64,000 bases of DNA, taken from positions 105,809,187-105,873,186 of the forward strand of contig CM077027.1 in the NCBI GenBank assembly GCA_039090855.1, in the 5' to 3' direction. Shown one piece after another: positions 32,609 to 43,907 of this stretch; position 1 is the stretch's first letter; every line of letters starts with the position of its first letter. The translations under genes were made by a program, and so were the position numbers. The notes beneath the pieces were generated by a model. That model had not been told where the DNA came from. It saw nothing but the letters and a program-made list of their open reading frames with translations, and ran no database searches. The stretch is from Macrothele yani (taxonomy: Eukaryota > Arthropoda > Arachnida > Araneae > Macrothelidae).

Positions 32609-33534
32609 TTATGAGCTGAAGAACGCAGTAATGAAATTTTCCACTTCTGGAACTGTGGTAAACCGCTGTTGGGCTAAGGAATGTTGCATAGAGCAAAGCA
32701 GATGAAAGTCTGAGGGTGAAATGTCCGGGTAGTAAGCCGGGTGCGGTAAAACGTCCCAGTGCAACTGTTCAAGGGTTGATTTCGTGGTGGCACCGACATG
32801 TGGTCTGGCATTATCGTGTAATAGGATGACTGGGCTGCGTCCTTTTCCTGTAAATGAGCGTTTTTGCTCGATTGCGGTGTTCAGTTTCATCAGCTGATCG
32901 CTATATCGTTGTGCAGTGATTGTTTCGCCCGGTTCCAACAGTTCGAAGTACAGCACTCCCTGAATATCCCACCACACACACAACAACACCTTCTCCCAGT
33001 GGATATCCTGTTTTGCAGTGGGTGTTGATGGCTGGCCTGGGTCGACCCAGGATCGCTTGCGTTCGGAGCTGTCGCAATAGACCCATTTTTCATCCCCGGT
33101 GAAAACCTCTTCAGCAACGACATGCATATGCCCAATCGTTGAGCAATGTTACGCTTCGTTAAATTATGCAGATTCCACTTACGAATCTTCTGGATCTTCC
33201 CCAAGGCATGTAGACGCCGTACCACTGTCGATTGAGCCACTTTCAAACGTTTCGCCAGTTGCGTGGTTGATTGTGTGGCATCCTCTTGTAACGGCGATTC
33301 CATCTCCTCGTCTGCGAGTTCCTGCTGTCTGCCTACGCGTGGCTTTTCTTCCAAGCTTAGATCATCTTTCTTAAACCTGGCAAACCATTCTGGACACGTC
33401 CGCTTACCTACAACCGTTTCGCCATACGCCTGACATATTAAACCGTATGCTTCACTCGCACTTTTCCCTAAATTAAACATAAATAATAAACAGTGCGGCA
33501 AATGAGCTTTATCGACCGCCATGCTTGGCTTCAT
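32609..33534 (-). pseudogene. Mariner DD34D transposase, one frameshift (M1)
   Basis: The N-terminal frame (33534 to about 33115) carries the two helix-turn-helix units: LLFMFNLGKSASEAYGLICQ, then WFARFKKDDLSLEEKPRVGR and TTQLAKRLKVAQSTVVRRLH. After a single frameshift near 33115 the catalytic domain follows in another frame: FTGDEKWVYCDSSERKRSW (first D), VILLHDNARPHVG (second D), HPAYYPDISPSDFHLLCSM (third D). There are 34 residues between the second and third D, the mariner DD34D signature. Length is about 310 codons in total, short of the usual 340-350 by the C-terminal tail. A frameshift alone inactivates it. Confidence 0.92.
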
Positions 33535-33650
33535 GTACGAACTGACAGCACTGGTCGCCGGCCGGTTCGTCTCCTACAGCGCCCGCCATGCTTGGCTTCA
33601 TGTACGAACTGACAGCACTGGTCGCCGGCCGGTTCGTCTCCTACAGCGCC
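33517..33650. repeat. 67-bp tandem duplication at the mariner 5' region
   Basis: The unit containing atgcttggcttcatgtacga and gtcgccggccggttcgtctc occurs twice with a 67-bp period and no visible difference. It spans the transposase start region, so two ATG-containing copies of the leader exist. Confidence 0.9.
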
Positions 33651-33739
33651 CGCCAACGGGGCTGCGGAAATTTTTGTATGCCCCTAATAAATAGTTAATA
33701 AAAAGGAACTATACGCCAACTGTACTAAAAACAGTGCAA

Positions 33740-33860
33740 CAATACTGATTACCTGAATTTCTTGGCGTAGAATAGGAATCAAGGTGTTCCAAGGTTTCGC
33801 ACATCAAGCTTGGAAACTTTGATTTCTGTTCTACGCCAAGAAATTCTGATTAGTATAGTA
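33740..33860. repeat. Palindromic repeat (about 120 bp)
   Basis: The left arm tgaatttcttggcgtagaat, ggaatcaaggtgttccaag pairs with the right arm cttggaaactttgatttctg, ttctacgccaagaaattc. Noncoding, MITE- or foldback-like, immediately behind the mariner. Confidence 0.75.
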
Positions 33861-34254
33861 ATACTATTTCTTAATGTTGCCTTTGCAATGTACAACAACT
33901 TATTGGACACTACTTAGTAGCCCAATGGCGGCCACTAAGATTCAGTTCATCAGCTTAACATAACAAGTAGAAATAGAATTTACACACCACCAAGTGTCCA
34001 TGGCTTATTTATTTGTAACCGAAACAAATAAATGAGCCAATGACCATGATTCCTATTACTGAAGAAATGTGATTTCCCTAGAACATTTCACATGGTACTT
34101 TATGTTCATGAGAGTAATTTTCGCACCCGTTTTGCATGAAATAAGTAGCATTACATCCTGCAAATTTAAATCTGTTACAACACAATACTTACATGAGTGT
34201 AAATGTTTTTTGATGGCATAAACACAAACATTCAAAACTTGCCGAGCTTTCACA

Positions 34255-34390
34255 CTCCGTTGGAAAGTTTCGTCTGGCCTTTAAGAGCTTAGAATAGCAA
34301 CAGACAACTCTGAAACGATTCAAATTTATGATTCCAAAATCGTAAGTTTTGAATTGTTTCAGCATTGTCCGTTACTGTTCTAAATTCTGA
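34255..34390. repeat. Imperfect palindrome (about 130 bp)
   Basis: Left arm agaatagcaacagacaactc, tgaaacgattcaaa; right arm ttgaattgtttcagcattgt, ccgttactgttcta. Noncoding. Confidence 0.6.
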
Positions 34391-36657
34391 AAATTAAACC
34401 CAGGTGAAGCCTTCCAGTTCGCTAAGTGTTGAGGGTTTGTTTCTACGCCATTAAAAGAAGTTCAAGACTCATACAAGTCTTATGTTATATAGATGTTGTA
34501 TTGTATTCCGTAAATATGTTGCAATAAATCTTGCAAGTTAAGTTATTAGCTACAGTGCTACTTACAATTATTAGTAAATTATAGATCGTGTGAAAACATT
34601 GCAGAATTTCAGAATGTACTATTTAATTTTCATGCACTATATTTTTAAAGTCACTAAATATTAATATTTGCCTTAGGCAACATTCGCTGACGAAAACGTG
34701 AAGACATCTTGTATTGATGTATCTATTTCAATGTCGCGTTTTGTACAGAAGAAGTGGAAGCTTGCTACATGAGTACTGCACGTCTACACTCGACAGCGGC
34801 TAAGAATTAAATATTCAAAAATTCAAAAACATTTTCTTTAAGAATATTGCATTCTATAGATCTTGTTATTAAAGATATCGAAGATTTTTTTAACAATTTT
34901 TTTTTCTCTTTCACATCGAATTTAGAGCAAAATGCGCTGCTGTTCTTCATTCTTTTCCCCGAAGAAAAGTATATCCCTTTTCCGTTCCTTTAACTCATTT
35001 ATTATTTTGTAAGATTAAAAACTCTTTCGATGTTTACACCACCACTCAAATCTTTTTAAAACTTGACTCGCCGATCGAGACATTTTCTTTCCAGAAGGAT
35101 CAAGCATAATCTCTATCATTTCACGTTCTCGATTTCCTTCATTTCATTTCGAAACAAAACAAACTGAAAAAGATTAAGAACATTTAATATTTTTCTTTTA
35201 CAGGATATTTTCTAATTCTGGGAATGATATCTGTCTCTTCTGCTTCCACAAACTCACATTTTCATTTTTTCCCGATTTTCCTGAGTGTTGGAATCGTCTT
35301 AAATCCTTTTCTCACAAATGCATCAAAATCATTGTGATGAATAATTGCATTATTCCATCAGCTGCATCGCATATGTTTCTTAAAAATCTTCTTGATCAAC
35401 CACCAGGAATCGTTCTTTGTTATATTGTCTGTTGAATTTAGAATTTTATTGGTTTTTCTTTCTCTCTAAACCACAAGTACACGATTGTTTCTTTTTCAAA
35501 TACATTCAGCATGTTGGGGCCTTTTATATAACCCAAGACTTTTGTAGCGCGGCTGGAAATTAAATATTTTTATAAAAGAAGTGACAATCTCTTAGGTACT
35601 GTTGGTGTTTAAACGTTAATTCAACAGTAGGACAGGAGCTAAACAAATTTAAATTCAGAATATCTAAGAAGAATAGTGTTCATATTACAGTAAAGCATCG
35701 AAAAATCATTTCTCTCCATTGATTATTCTGATAATTGAAACCTAATTGCCCAGTTTTCAGGAAAATAAAAAAAACATTACAAGGTAGTTGATGAAATTTA
35801 TTTAGTTGATGAAATTCATTACACCTTAACTCAGAAAGGCGTTTTTCATACAATCGAAATGGCACTCAAGGTCGAGAAAATAAGAAAAGATCTCAACAGG
35901 ACACTCATTGGTTGCGGAAAAAAAGGTCTCTGCTTTTTCTGAAGCTCGCAGTTTGTTTATACATGTAAGTTATGATTTCTTTAATTAGAAAGTATAAACA
36001 ATATGATAATTTTTCTGAGCCCCATGGAAGATTTTTAATATTAAATATTGATGGGAAATGGCTTTATGGATTCTGCTTTAAAGTTGAGGAAATTCCTTTT
36101 GAAGTCACCGAAATCTCTGCTGAACCGTAAAATATCGTCGTTGTGCTCTTACAAGGTTCTCGGCTTGAACTATTGCAAGAGTAATAACAAAAACATTTGC
36201 CTGTGATTACTTTTTATACATTTATATAAGAAACACAGGAATAAAACCTCATAGTACGCAGCATACCCTCATTTATGCAAATTTCTGTTGTATTAACCCG
36301 TCGTTGGTCGCTCGATAAACATTTCTCTCACGCTTCGCATATGAAGAGTGCCATTTATTTAGAAGTGACCCCTGTGGGCACCATCGTCTCCCTAGCTGAC
36401 TATTGGAATCTTCTCAAAAATCTGTTATCAGTTTCGTTTAGAATCAGCGCATCTTTGGCTTTCAAACAGTCTGCTCTTTGCTCCCGTGTGCTTCGTGTGA
36501 AAATTTCTCTCATCATGCGACCGCTGGCGTTTGTATTACGTGAGAGATTTTCTCATCAGGCAACCACTGGCGTTTCCGTTTTGTATTTTTTATAGACAAC
36601 GCGATGATGCCATTGCCTTTTACGCTTAATTTTATTTGCAACTGTATACTAACTACA
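34391..36657. other. Unannotated AT-rich region
   Basis: No transposase, SINE or tandem array recognised. The 106-codon frame at 36275-36595 has no motif I recognise. Confidence 0.45.
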
Positions 36658-36873
36658 ATTTTTTTTATTGGAGGTTTAACGACCACCGTGAGCAACTCAA
36701 TGGGCTATAAGCAGTCGCCCGTCCCTAATTTGGGGTCACTGGTTCCAGGGAAGGGAGAGAGCCAGTGCCGTAAGACAAACACAACATCCATGCCTCACCG
36801 GGATTCGAACCCGGACCCCTTTCGGACGAATGATCAGAGGCCATCGCTTAGACCACTGCGCCACCGGGGCTGC
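36658..36873 (-). mobile_element. tRNA-derived SINE, family S1, copy i
   Basis: Reverse orientation, close to consensus: attggaggtttaacgaccac ... gggattcgaacccggacccc, gcgccaccggggctgc. A short T-run marks the tail. An approximate target duplication, aactaca, at 36651-36657 and 36874-36880. Confidence 0.92.
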
Positions 36874-36880
36874 AACTACA

Positions 36881-38486
36881 TTTCTTGCAAATAAGGAATT
36901 CTGATGTGTTATTATTGAGTAGATTTCTTAAAACAGCTGAAAAAGGTAATCTGAGAAAAACTCTCACGCGCGGCCACCGGCGTTGTTCAGCGTGTTGCAA
37001 CGTACAAAAGGTAAAATCATTCTATGATAACAGTGAAACCGAGAAAATGGTAGGTTATGATCGCAGATATTTTTTATATATTTCTGATAAAATATTTATC
37101 ACTCGCTTATATCAACGATTATTGATTTCTGATATGTAAGTTATCTTGTAATTCAGCACTTGAAAGTTGTGCTTTGCTGGCATGCAACCAAAAGAAGTTT
37201 TTCACAGCTACTCCTGTAACTTCATCTCATCCAAAACATTCTGACATGACGCCAGGGCTGCGGCTACATCACACGATCAAAGTCGTTTCAACAACAGCTT
37301 GGAAATGGGGAAAACCTTACGTCGTCACTATTCATTTCATTTTGTCTCCCGCAAATGACGTTTGAGGGGAAAAATACACATATTTATAAATACTTAAACA
37401 ACGTATTTCCTTTTGCTTCTTTTGTAGCTGTACAAGAGGAAGGTGAGGATCAATATATACGCAGAATAAGAGTAATTTATAATGTGTGTTTTCAATAAGG
37501 TCAATTTGAAAGTAAAACTCGCTCGCACACTGTGGAGCTAAATATTTAAAAAGGATTTGATACAAATGTAACCCATGTTTTCCTGTATTTTTTTTATTTG
37601 TGTATCAATTCATTGTGCATACATTGACTTAATAGTATACTCATTTGATTTAATTATAATTACTGATGATAATAAAGCGAAAAGTATTAGCTAAATCATG
37701 TAATACAGCTGCTGTGTCACACGTTACCATAATTTTATCCGGAAGCACCTTCCAGTAACTGTCTGAAAACATGAAAAGCTAAGTTTCACGTCACAACTGC
37801 TTATTTCTCAGTTGTCCCTAAATACAATTACGTATATTATACAACCAGTGGCATGATGGGGATGGAACTTCGTTCCGGCCCTTTGTTTCTTTCCGGTACG
37901 AGTTCTGTTTACCCTATACTACATAATTTGCTTTCTTTTTGAAATGCGAATATACGGTAAAACTTTTCCAATAAAAAATGCAAACGAAAAACTGCACAGT
38001 TAGTGGAATTAACGTCCCGTGTTTGTGTGAAGTTAGAGGAAGAGCTCAATTTCATTTTCACTTGGCAGTCCCTTGAAATTCATTTTCTTATTGTAGTTAA
38101 GAACGTTGAGGAGGAGATATTACAGTGGGAAAACTATAGAAATTGGAAATTTAATTAATCTAGTTATTCGTAAGGAGTCTAGTTGTGAGTCTTAGTAAAC
38201 CTAGTCTAGTTACGGGTGTCCCTTAATTACGCTGGAAGCAGAGGAAATTATTTTTCTCTTTGGAGCATTAGGCTCCTTTCAAACATGCGAAAAAGTGTAA
38301 TCTCTGTCTGCATAAAGTGTTCTTTAAAAAGACATCTTGCTCTACAATTTTTACTTAAATTTGTTTGGTGCTATAACCAAACTGCCTCTAAATGTCGAAA
38401 AGACGAGGACTAAATCTCCCAGTAATAAATTACTTTAATTCTAAGGAATATGTCCAAGCCAAACTGTCTGAGCACGATATAAAAAA
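36881..38486. other. Unannotated AT-rich region
   Basis: No element ends or domain-like frames recognised between the SINE and the Penelope-like element. Confidence 0.45.
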
Positions 38487-38986
38487 CTCCAAGTGTTTCA
38501 AATTTGCAATAGTTAAAAGATGAAAATTTATTTACAAATTAAAACACCCTTAAGTTTAAACATCAGAAAGGTGAGATCTTTCAGTGTCGCTACAGCCCAC
38601 ATCTTCGGGCCGAGAGCTACAATGAAAAAAATGCAAGTAATTATATACATTATAGAATTATCATAATGCAACAGTCAGTGCCAGAAGTCTATTGCCACAG
38701 GTAGGTTCGAAAAGAAAATATAAAAATGAAATTAAATGTTGGGTACGTCATCCTCACCTTTAGATAAGTCCTTGAGTAATAATCTCCACGGTTCTGGGAC
38801 GATAAATGGTAAATCGTCATTGCAACATTTATGAACCAACTTGGTAATAAATAAACTGTTCTTAAATAAAATACTCCATTTGGTAGGCGCAGTGGCTAGA
38901 ATTGTAGCCTTATCTCATTTTGGTATGTAACCTCCTTGTACAATGACACTGGCAAGTGCAGTGACAGCCGATCCAGATCGAATGGA

Positions 38987-39218
38987 TTACCTGTGTTCTG
39001 ACATCCTCACCTCAAGAGTGCGCATGGTGGATCTTATATAGTAGATTTTGTCAGTTACAGAGGGTACAGTTGATTCCACAGGTATACAGTATACCTCATG
39101 CTTATTGGTGGGCTGTACTGGATCTCTGTCCTTGATTAATGAGAAGATGCTCTTGGTTCGAACTCCGAAGTCCAAATTATATTTTCTGCAAAAAGTTCTC
39201 AAGAATAACGACGACGGG
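38987..39218 (-). pseudogene. GIY-YIG endonuclease domain, left arm
   Basis: The peptide KHEVYCIPVESTVPSVTDKI, YYIRSTMRTLEVRMSEHR corresponds to the GIY-YIG fold (Y..IP..C...YIG.T.R....R..EH in relatives), which nicks target DNA for Penelope retrotransposition. It is the natural downstream continuation of the reverse transcriptase at 39314-39991. The cysteine and glycine positions of the motif are altered, so activity is unlikely. Confidence 0.75.
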
Positions 39219-39313
39219 AGGCAGATAGATAGTCAATCGACCCCACAAAACAAGGAACATACACGTCACGTTGTAAGGAGGAGAAATATAGCCCTTTAAA
39301 ATCAAGAACCGGT

Positions 39314-39991
39314 TTAAAAGTCTTCATGAGAGTAGCTGTGTATAATGGCAATCTGTAAAATTTTTGCTAGTTCTTTACTCCTAAGTCCAACAGAGAAAGA
39401 GTGGGTATATGCTCTTCTAATCAAAAATCGCAGGGCCGCTGATTTGTTATTGCGGAGTTGAGCAGACGATTCAGGGATAATTACTGGCGCAAAAGTAGGT
39501 TTTCTGTGAACAGAAAACTTTAACCTGTTAGAACTTAAGTCGCGATGAAGGAGAAAATCAAGAAATGGTAAATTACCATTTTCTTCCAGTTCAATGGTAA
39601 ACCGTAAGAATGGATATTCTGAGGACAATATCTCAGTAAGTTGGTAATGGAATTCCACATGATGTGGCCAAAATAGCAAGATATCATCAAAGTATCTAAT
39701 AAACAACAAAGGTTTAAAAGAAAATTCTGCTAAAACCTTATCATCAAGAGCCTGAAGAATAATTTCGGCCAAAATAGGTGATAAGGAGGACCCCTATGGG
39801 TTCCCTACCCGTTGTTGATTAATAGCATGGAAATAGATGCAACAAGCGACAAGCTTTAAGGCCGACATAATAGCCTGCGCCTCAAGGCGGGAAATACCAA
39901 AATTGTTAGCTAATTTCCTTTCAATAATGTCTTGCACAGACAATGTGATGTGCATGTTCCATGTTTTGTGGGCTGAATTGACTATTTGCAT
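39314..39991 (-). pseudogene. Penelope-like reverse transcriptase fragment
   Basis: The polymerase palm is readable: GSSLSPILAEIILQ, then LLFIRYFDDILLFWPHH with the YxDD catalytic pair, then FTIELEENGNLPFLDFLLHR, FSVHRKPTFAPV and a basic RFLIRRAYTHSFSV segment typical of the RT C-terminus in this group. One TAG interrupts QRVGNP/GSSLSP near 39797. The fingers region is missing upstream because the inverted arm begins at 39993. RT is truncated at its N-terminus and not functional. Confidence 0.85.
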
Positions 39992-39992
39992 C

Positions 39993-40312
39993 CCGTTGTG
40001 GTTATTCTTAAGAACATTTGTAGAAAATATAATTTGGACTTCGGAGTTTGAACCAAGAACATCTTCTCATTAATCAAGAAGTACAGAGATCCAGTGCAGC
40101 CCATCAATAAGTATGAGGTATATTGTATACCTCTGGAAACAACTGTACCCTCTGAAACTGACAAAATCTATATAAGATCCACCATGCGTGCTCTTGGGGT
40201 TAGGATGTCAGAACACAGGTATTCCATTCGATCTGGATCAGCTGTCACTGCACTTTCCAGGACATTGCACAAGGAGGTTACATACCAAAATGAAATATGT
40301 CCACGATTCTAG
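39993..40312 (+). pseudogene. GIY-YIG endonuclease domain, inverted right arm
   Basis: Plus-strand copy of the domain in the left arm: NKYEVYCIPLETTVPSETDK, IYIRSTMRALGVRMSEHRYS, then SGSAVTALSRTLHKEV. It is an inverted duplicate placed upstream of the RT fragment. Differences from the left arm show that the two have diverged independently. Confidence 0.75.
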
Positions 40313-41331
40313 CCACTGCACCTACCAAATGGAGTGTGTTATTTACGCAGAATTTATTTATTACCAAGTTTGCTGATACATTTTGCAATGACGATTGACC
40401 ATTTAACATACCGGAACCTTGGAAATTATTACTCAAGAACTTATTTACAGGTGAGGATGACGTACCCAACATTTAATTTTATTTTCATGTTTTCTTTTCG
40501 AACCTACCTGTGGCAATGAACTTTTGACACTGACGGTTGCATTATGGTCATTCTACACGGTGTATAATTACTTGCATTTTGTTCGTTGTAGCACTCGACC
40601 TGAAGATGGAGTTGTAGCAACACTGAAATATCTCGCCCTTCTGATGTTTTAACTTAAGGGTGTTTTAATTTGTAAATAAATTATCACCTTTTAACTATTT
40701 CAAATTTGAAGCACTTGGAGTTTTTTATTAGCGCGAAATAAATGATATGACTTTCACTATTGCACTCTAAATTAGATTCGCCTTCCAACGACATCTTAAT
40801 CAATAAAATGGGGCTGATTTCAGCTTTTGCACCATAAAACGGCCTCAATTTGGGCACCAACATTTCAGTGTTTTCTTATCAAAATGGTGAAATCTTGTTC
40901 CTTGAAAACCAAAATGTGTAAATCCGGAAGTCTAATTTCGACGGATCACTATATTTTCTTATGCTTTAAATATGAGACAGTAAAAGGAGAAGAGGGGGAA
41001 GAAGAGAAAGGTATCGAAGATGTAAAAGTAACGCGCGTGCTTGCAATGTTCCAACACTGTATACAATATGAGCATCACAGATTTACAAAAAATGTAATTA
41101 TTAAGTGGTTACTAAATTAATTAATCTTTTATGGTCTGTGGCTGGTGTATGTAATACACTGGTGTGCAAAAATTAAGGACGAAGGGGAGAAATTAGCATA
41201 ACAGCGGAACGAGCAGGCAGAACGGATCGAAAGACCACTCAGGAGATAGACTAGGGTCCGGTACGGTAGGGCATGCGCATATATGCAGCATGACGCACGG
41301 GGGTGTCGGAAGGGTATAAAACACACGGGCG

Positions 41332-42399
41332 GTGTGCGCTCAGCACTTCAGCGAAAGCTATTGCACGGTGTACATCGATTTGAACGACATCGAGTTGCTG
41401 CCACCGTGTGATATAGCCAACAGGCAATCCAGTAGACAATATCTGGATGACTTTACCCGAGGTCGCGTCATTGGAAAGTTGGAAGAAGACCGAAGTGTGA
41501 CTAGTGTGGCCGAGGAGTTCGGGATCGCTCACAGCATCGTTTCACGAGCTTGGAGAGCATTTCAAACGACAGGAACAGCTGTCCGAGAGTTTAGCAGTGG
41601 TCATCCAGGAGAAACTACGGCGGCAGACGACCTGTATATTGGCCTACAGGCGAGAAGATGCAGACGGCAGACAGCGAGAGAAATCGCAAGGCATATGCAA
41701 CAGACAACTGGACGTCCGTTATCGCGTTTTACCGTGGCCAGGAGGCTGCACAAAGGTGGTCTATTTGCACGACGACCAGTACGGTGTGTGCCATTAACGC
41801 CTGCTCATCGGAGACGGCGGTTTCTTTGGTTCCAGGAACACAAGAACTGGACACATCAGCAATGGGGTCGAGTTCTCTTTGCGGATGAGAGCCGATTTAG
41901 TCTGACGAGCGATTCTGGACGTATACACATCTGGAGAGAGCAGGGAACACGCAATCACACCTCCAACATCATCGAAAGGGACCGGTTTGGAGGTGGCGGA
42001 GTTCTTGTTTGGGGCGGTATCATGCTTGGTATCGGTACTGACCTCCACATCTTCCAAGAAGGTTCAGTCACTGATGTCCGCTATCGTACCGAGGTTCTCC
42101 TGCCTCACGTGCGTCTGTTTAGAGATGCTGTGGGTCCTGAGTTCCTCTTCATGGACGACAACGCTACACCTAATCGTACAGTGGCTGTCGCAGAGCTGTT
42201 GGAGAGTGAAGATATTCAACGCATGGATTGGCCCGCAAGGTCCCCGGACATAAATCCAATCGAACACGTGTGGGACCTTCTCGGGAGACGCTTCGCAGCA
42301 CGTCACCAGCCACCAGCAACGATTCCGCAGCTGCAATGGGCGGTACAAGAGGAATGGACCGCGATACTTCAACAGCTCCTAGAAAAATTTAGTCTTTAG
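41332..42399 (+). CDS. Tc1-like DD34E transposase, uninterrupted but altered C-terminus
   Basis: A 355-residue transposase catalysing cut-and-paste transposition at TA sites. Helix-turn-helix units lie at about residues 38-80 (YLDDFTRGRVIGKL, SVTSVAEEFGIAHSIVSRAW) and 95-150. The catalytic triad is D185 (FADESRFSL), D276 (FMDDNATPNRT) and E311 (SPDINPIEHVWD), with exactly 34 residues between the last two. A glycine-rich GGGGVLVWGG block lies at 220-229. The true start may be internal: the first 30 residues have no family counterpart, and a later upstream-in-frame methionine is not obvious. The last residues (LEKFSL) come from an inverted duplication. A forward copy further down (42525-42585) encodes what looks like the original end, SMDRRCKSCNTVRDD. 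Catalytically complete on paper; the C-terminal tail is replaced. Confidence 0.93.
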   Translation: MCAQHFSESYCTVYIDLNDIELLPPCDIANRQSSRQYLDDFTRGRVIGKLEEDRSVTSVAEEFGIAHSIVSRAWRAFQTTGTAVREFSSGHPGETTAADDLYIGLQARRCRRQTAREIARHMQQTTGRPLSRFTVARRLHKGGLFARRPVRCVPLTPAHRRRRFLWFQEHKNWTHQQWGRVLFADESRFSLTSDSGRIHIWREQGTRNHTSNIIERDRFGGGGVLVWGGIMLGIGTDLHIFQEGSVTDVRYRTEVLLPHVRLFRDAVGPEFLFMDDNATPNRTVAVAELLESEDIQRMDWPARSPDINPIEHVWDLLGRRFAARHQPPATIPQLQWAVQEEWTAILQQLLEKFSL

Positions 42400-42597
42400 T
42401 AGGGGATATGATCATCCCTGACTGTGTTGCAGGATTTACAACGTCTGTCCATGCTGAGGACGAGGTTTCCTCAGCATGGACAGACGTTGTAAATCCTGCA
42501 ACACAGTCAGGGTTTCCTCAGCATGGACAGACGTTGTAAATCCTGCAACACAGTCAGGGATGATCATATCTCCTACTAAAGACTAAATTTTTCTTGG
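42383..42597. repeat. Inverted plus direct duplication at the transposase 3' end
   Basis: The segment 42383-42467 (from aaaaatttagtctttagtag to gtctgtccatgctgagga) is the reverse complement of 42515-42597. Between them, a further forward copy of the block cctcagcatggacagacgtt (42469-42512) precedes the full forward copy, so the block occurs once inverted and twice forward. It lies exactly where the transposase C-terminus should be. Confidence 0.93.
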
Positions 42598-42829
42598 CAG
42601 CCGCTTGTCACTTGGACGTTTCTGTCTTCTGTTCAGTTGTGCTCGAAGCTAGCGTTTCAATAAAGTGCCTTTATATCCTTTGGATTTCTTGTTTGGACGG
42701 TTTTGCTCACTTGTCCCATATTTTTACATTTTGGGGATCTTATGGTATGATTTGAATCGATGTGGAGCACTTCTGCACGACTTTACATTCGGAAAACCGT
42801 CTCGTCCTTAATTTTTCCACGCCAGTGTA

Positions 42830-43903
42830 TATCGTTTTTTTTTAAACTAAATGAAATATTTTAAGTAAAAATATACACATAACAATTGGAAAAACATTAA
42901 AAATATTTTTTTAAATTGTGAGTGCTACCTCTGAATCATCATCATATGCATATAATTGGTTTACACGGGTTTTAATTTGGAAAGCGCGACCCGGTCCGAC
43001 CTATTTCAAACTTCCATCACGCGTTTTCCACAACTTATTGCAAATAATTCAAGGCTTCCTCTGGAGCAGGCGGATTACTTTCTAATAGCCCCGCAAAACA
43101 TTGTTCACAGAAAAAATTCTAAAATGAAGAAAACAAAAACTCATGCTCGAAATGGAAAACTTAATATCGAGGGAGATTGGTTATAAAGGCTTAGAATTCG
43201 AAAATCATGTAACTGAAATTTTTAGAGCAAAAAATTTAGGCATATAAGGTACCTATGACTTTGAATTTCATTGTAACATTGATATAATGTTAACTGCATT
43301 GTTTCTTTTTCTGAAAGCTCAGTTTTAGATTCAAAATTTCTAATCGATATTCATAATATGAACTAATCGATATTCGTCATAAACACATGCATCTTTTATC
43401 TTCTTTTGCGTGTGTCCCGCGAGTTCTATTACAGTTGGTTATGTTTTTCATTATTCAGTAAAGGTTGAAGACCCTCTTCTCAAGAGAAGAAAAGCTACTC
43501 TAGAAAACTGAACAACCTCCGCATTGAATACGTAGAATGTAACTCAAAGAGACGTACCATTTCTTGTTGGAATATCTCCCACAAAGGTAGTTTAGACATG
43601 AATACATATTTCTGCTACACTAGGGGCTGCGTCTCTAGGCTCGCTACGCTCGTTTCTAGAGTAGGGCTTTCCAAGTATATCATATGAAATAAAAACTAGA
43701 AAATTCATATGAATTTCAATTTTTATTGCATGTCTAAGCAAATAAGGCTTGTTATTCCGAAATTTCAGAGTTTTTTTACTGTCGTTAATTTTTGGAAGGT
43801 CGGACTTTTGTCGTTTGAACTTATGGCACTTACTAAATTTACCAAGAAAAACAAAAGCGGTCCAAAAGCATTTCCGTAGACCGTAAACCGTTATGCTAAA
43901 CCG
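42830..43903. other. Unannotated AT-rich region
   Basis: No element or gene recognised. A 76-codon frame at 42956-43186 has no motif. Confidence 0.45.
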
Positions 43904-43907
43904 TTAA

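Larger units (their letters stand above)
32605..33690 (-). mobile_element. Mariner-type transposon (M1)
   Basis: A nearly complete mariner transposase lies on the minus strand. Upstream of its start (plus 33535-33690) is the 5' region including ccaacggggctgcggaaatt, which looks like a mariner terminus. No matching inverted end was found beyond the stop codon at 32609, so the 3' end is probably truncated or lies just outside the similarity I can see. Confidence 0.8.
38487..40725 (-). mobile_element. Penelope-like retroelement with long inverted arms
   Basis: The left arm (38487-39218) and right arm (39993-40725) are inverted copies of about 730 bp, starting with aactccaagtgtttcaaatt on one side and ending with its complement on the other. 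Between them lies a minus-strand reverse transcriptase fragment. Each arm carries the GIY-YIG endonuclease part and 3' end of a Penelope-like element. Partial copies in inverted orientation around an element body are characteristic of Penelope-like elements. Confidence 0.85.
41157..42827 (+). mobile_element. Tc1-like transposon (H), intact ends
   Basis: TA at 41155-41156 and 42828-42829. The left end cactggtgtgcaaaaattaa, ggacga and the right end tcgtccttaatttttccacg, ccagtg are inverted repeats of about 27 bp with two mismatches. It carries an uninterrupted transposase frame and is 1671 bp, longer than the usual 1.3-1.6 kb because of an inverted/direct duplication at 42383-42597. Confidence 0.95.

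Noticed and set aside
32890..33127. Two overlapping mariner ORFs as a programmed frameshift
   Set aside because: Known mariners encode transposase in one frame, and the crossover lies just before the catalytic TGDEKW block; an indel mutation explains it.
36275..36595. 106-codon frame as a host gene
   Set aside because: No recognisable domain, no splice or promoter context, and it sits in AT-rich repeat-rich DNA.
40827..41120. 97-codon frame (MHHKTASIWAPTF...) as a THAP-type protein
   Set aside because: The cysteine/histidine spacing does not fit a THAP zinc finger, and the frame has a simple acidic stretch.
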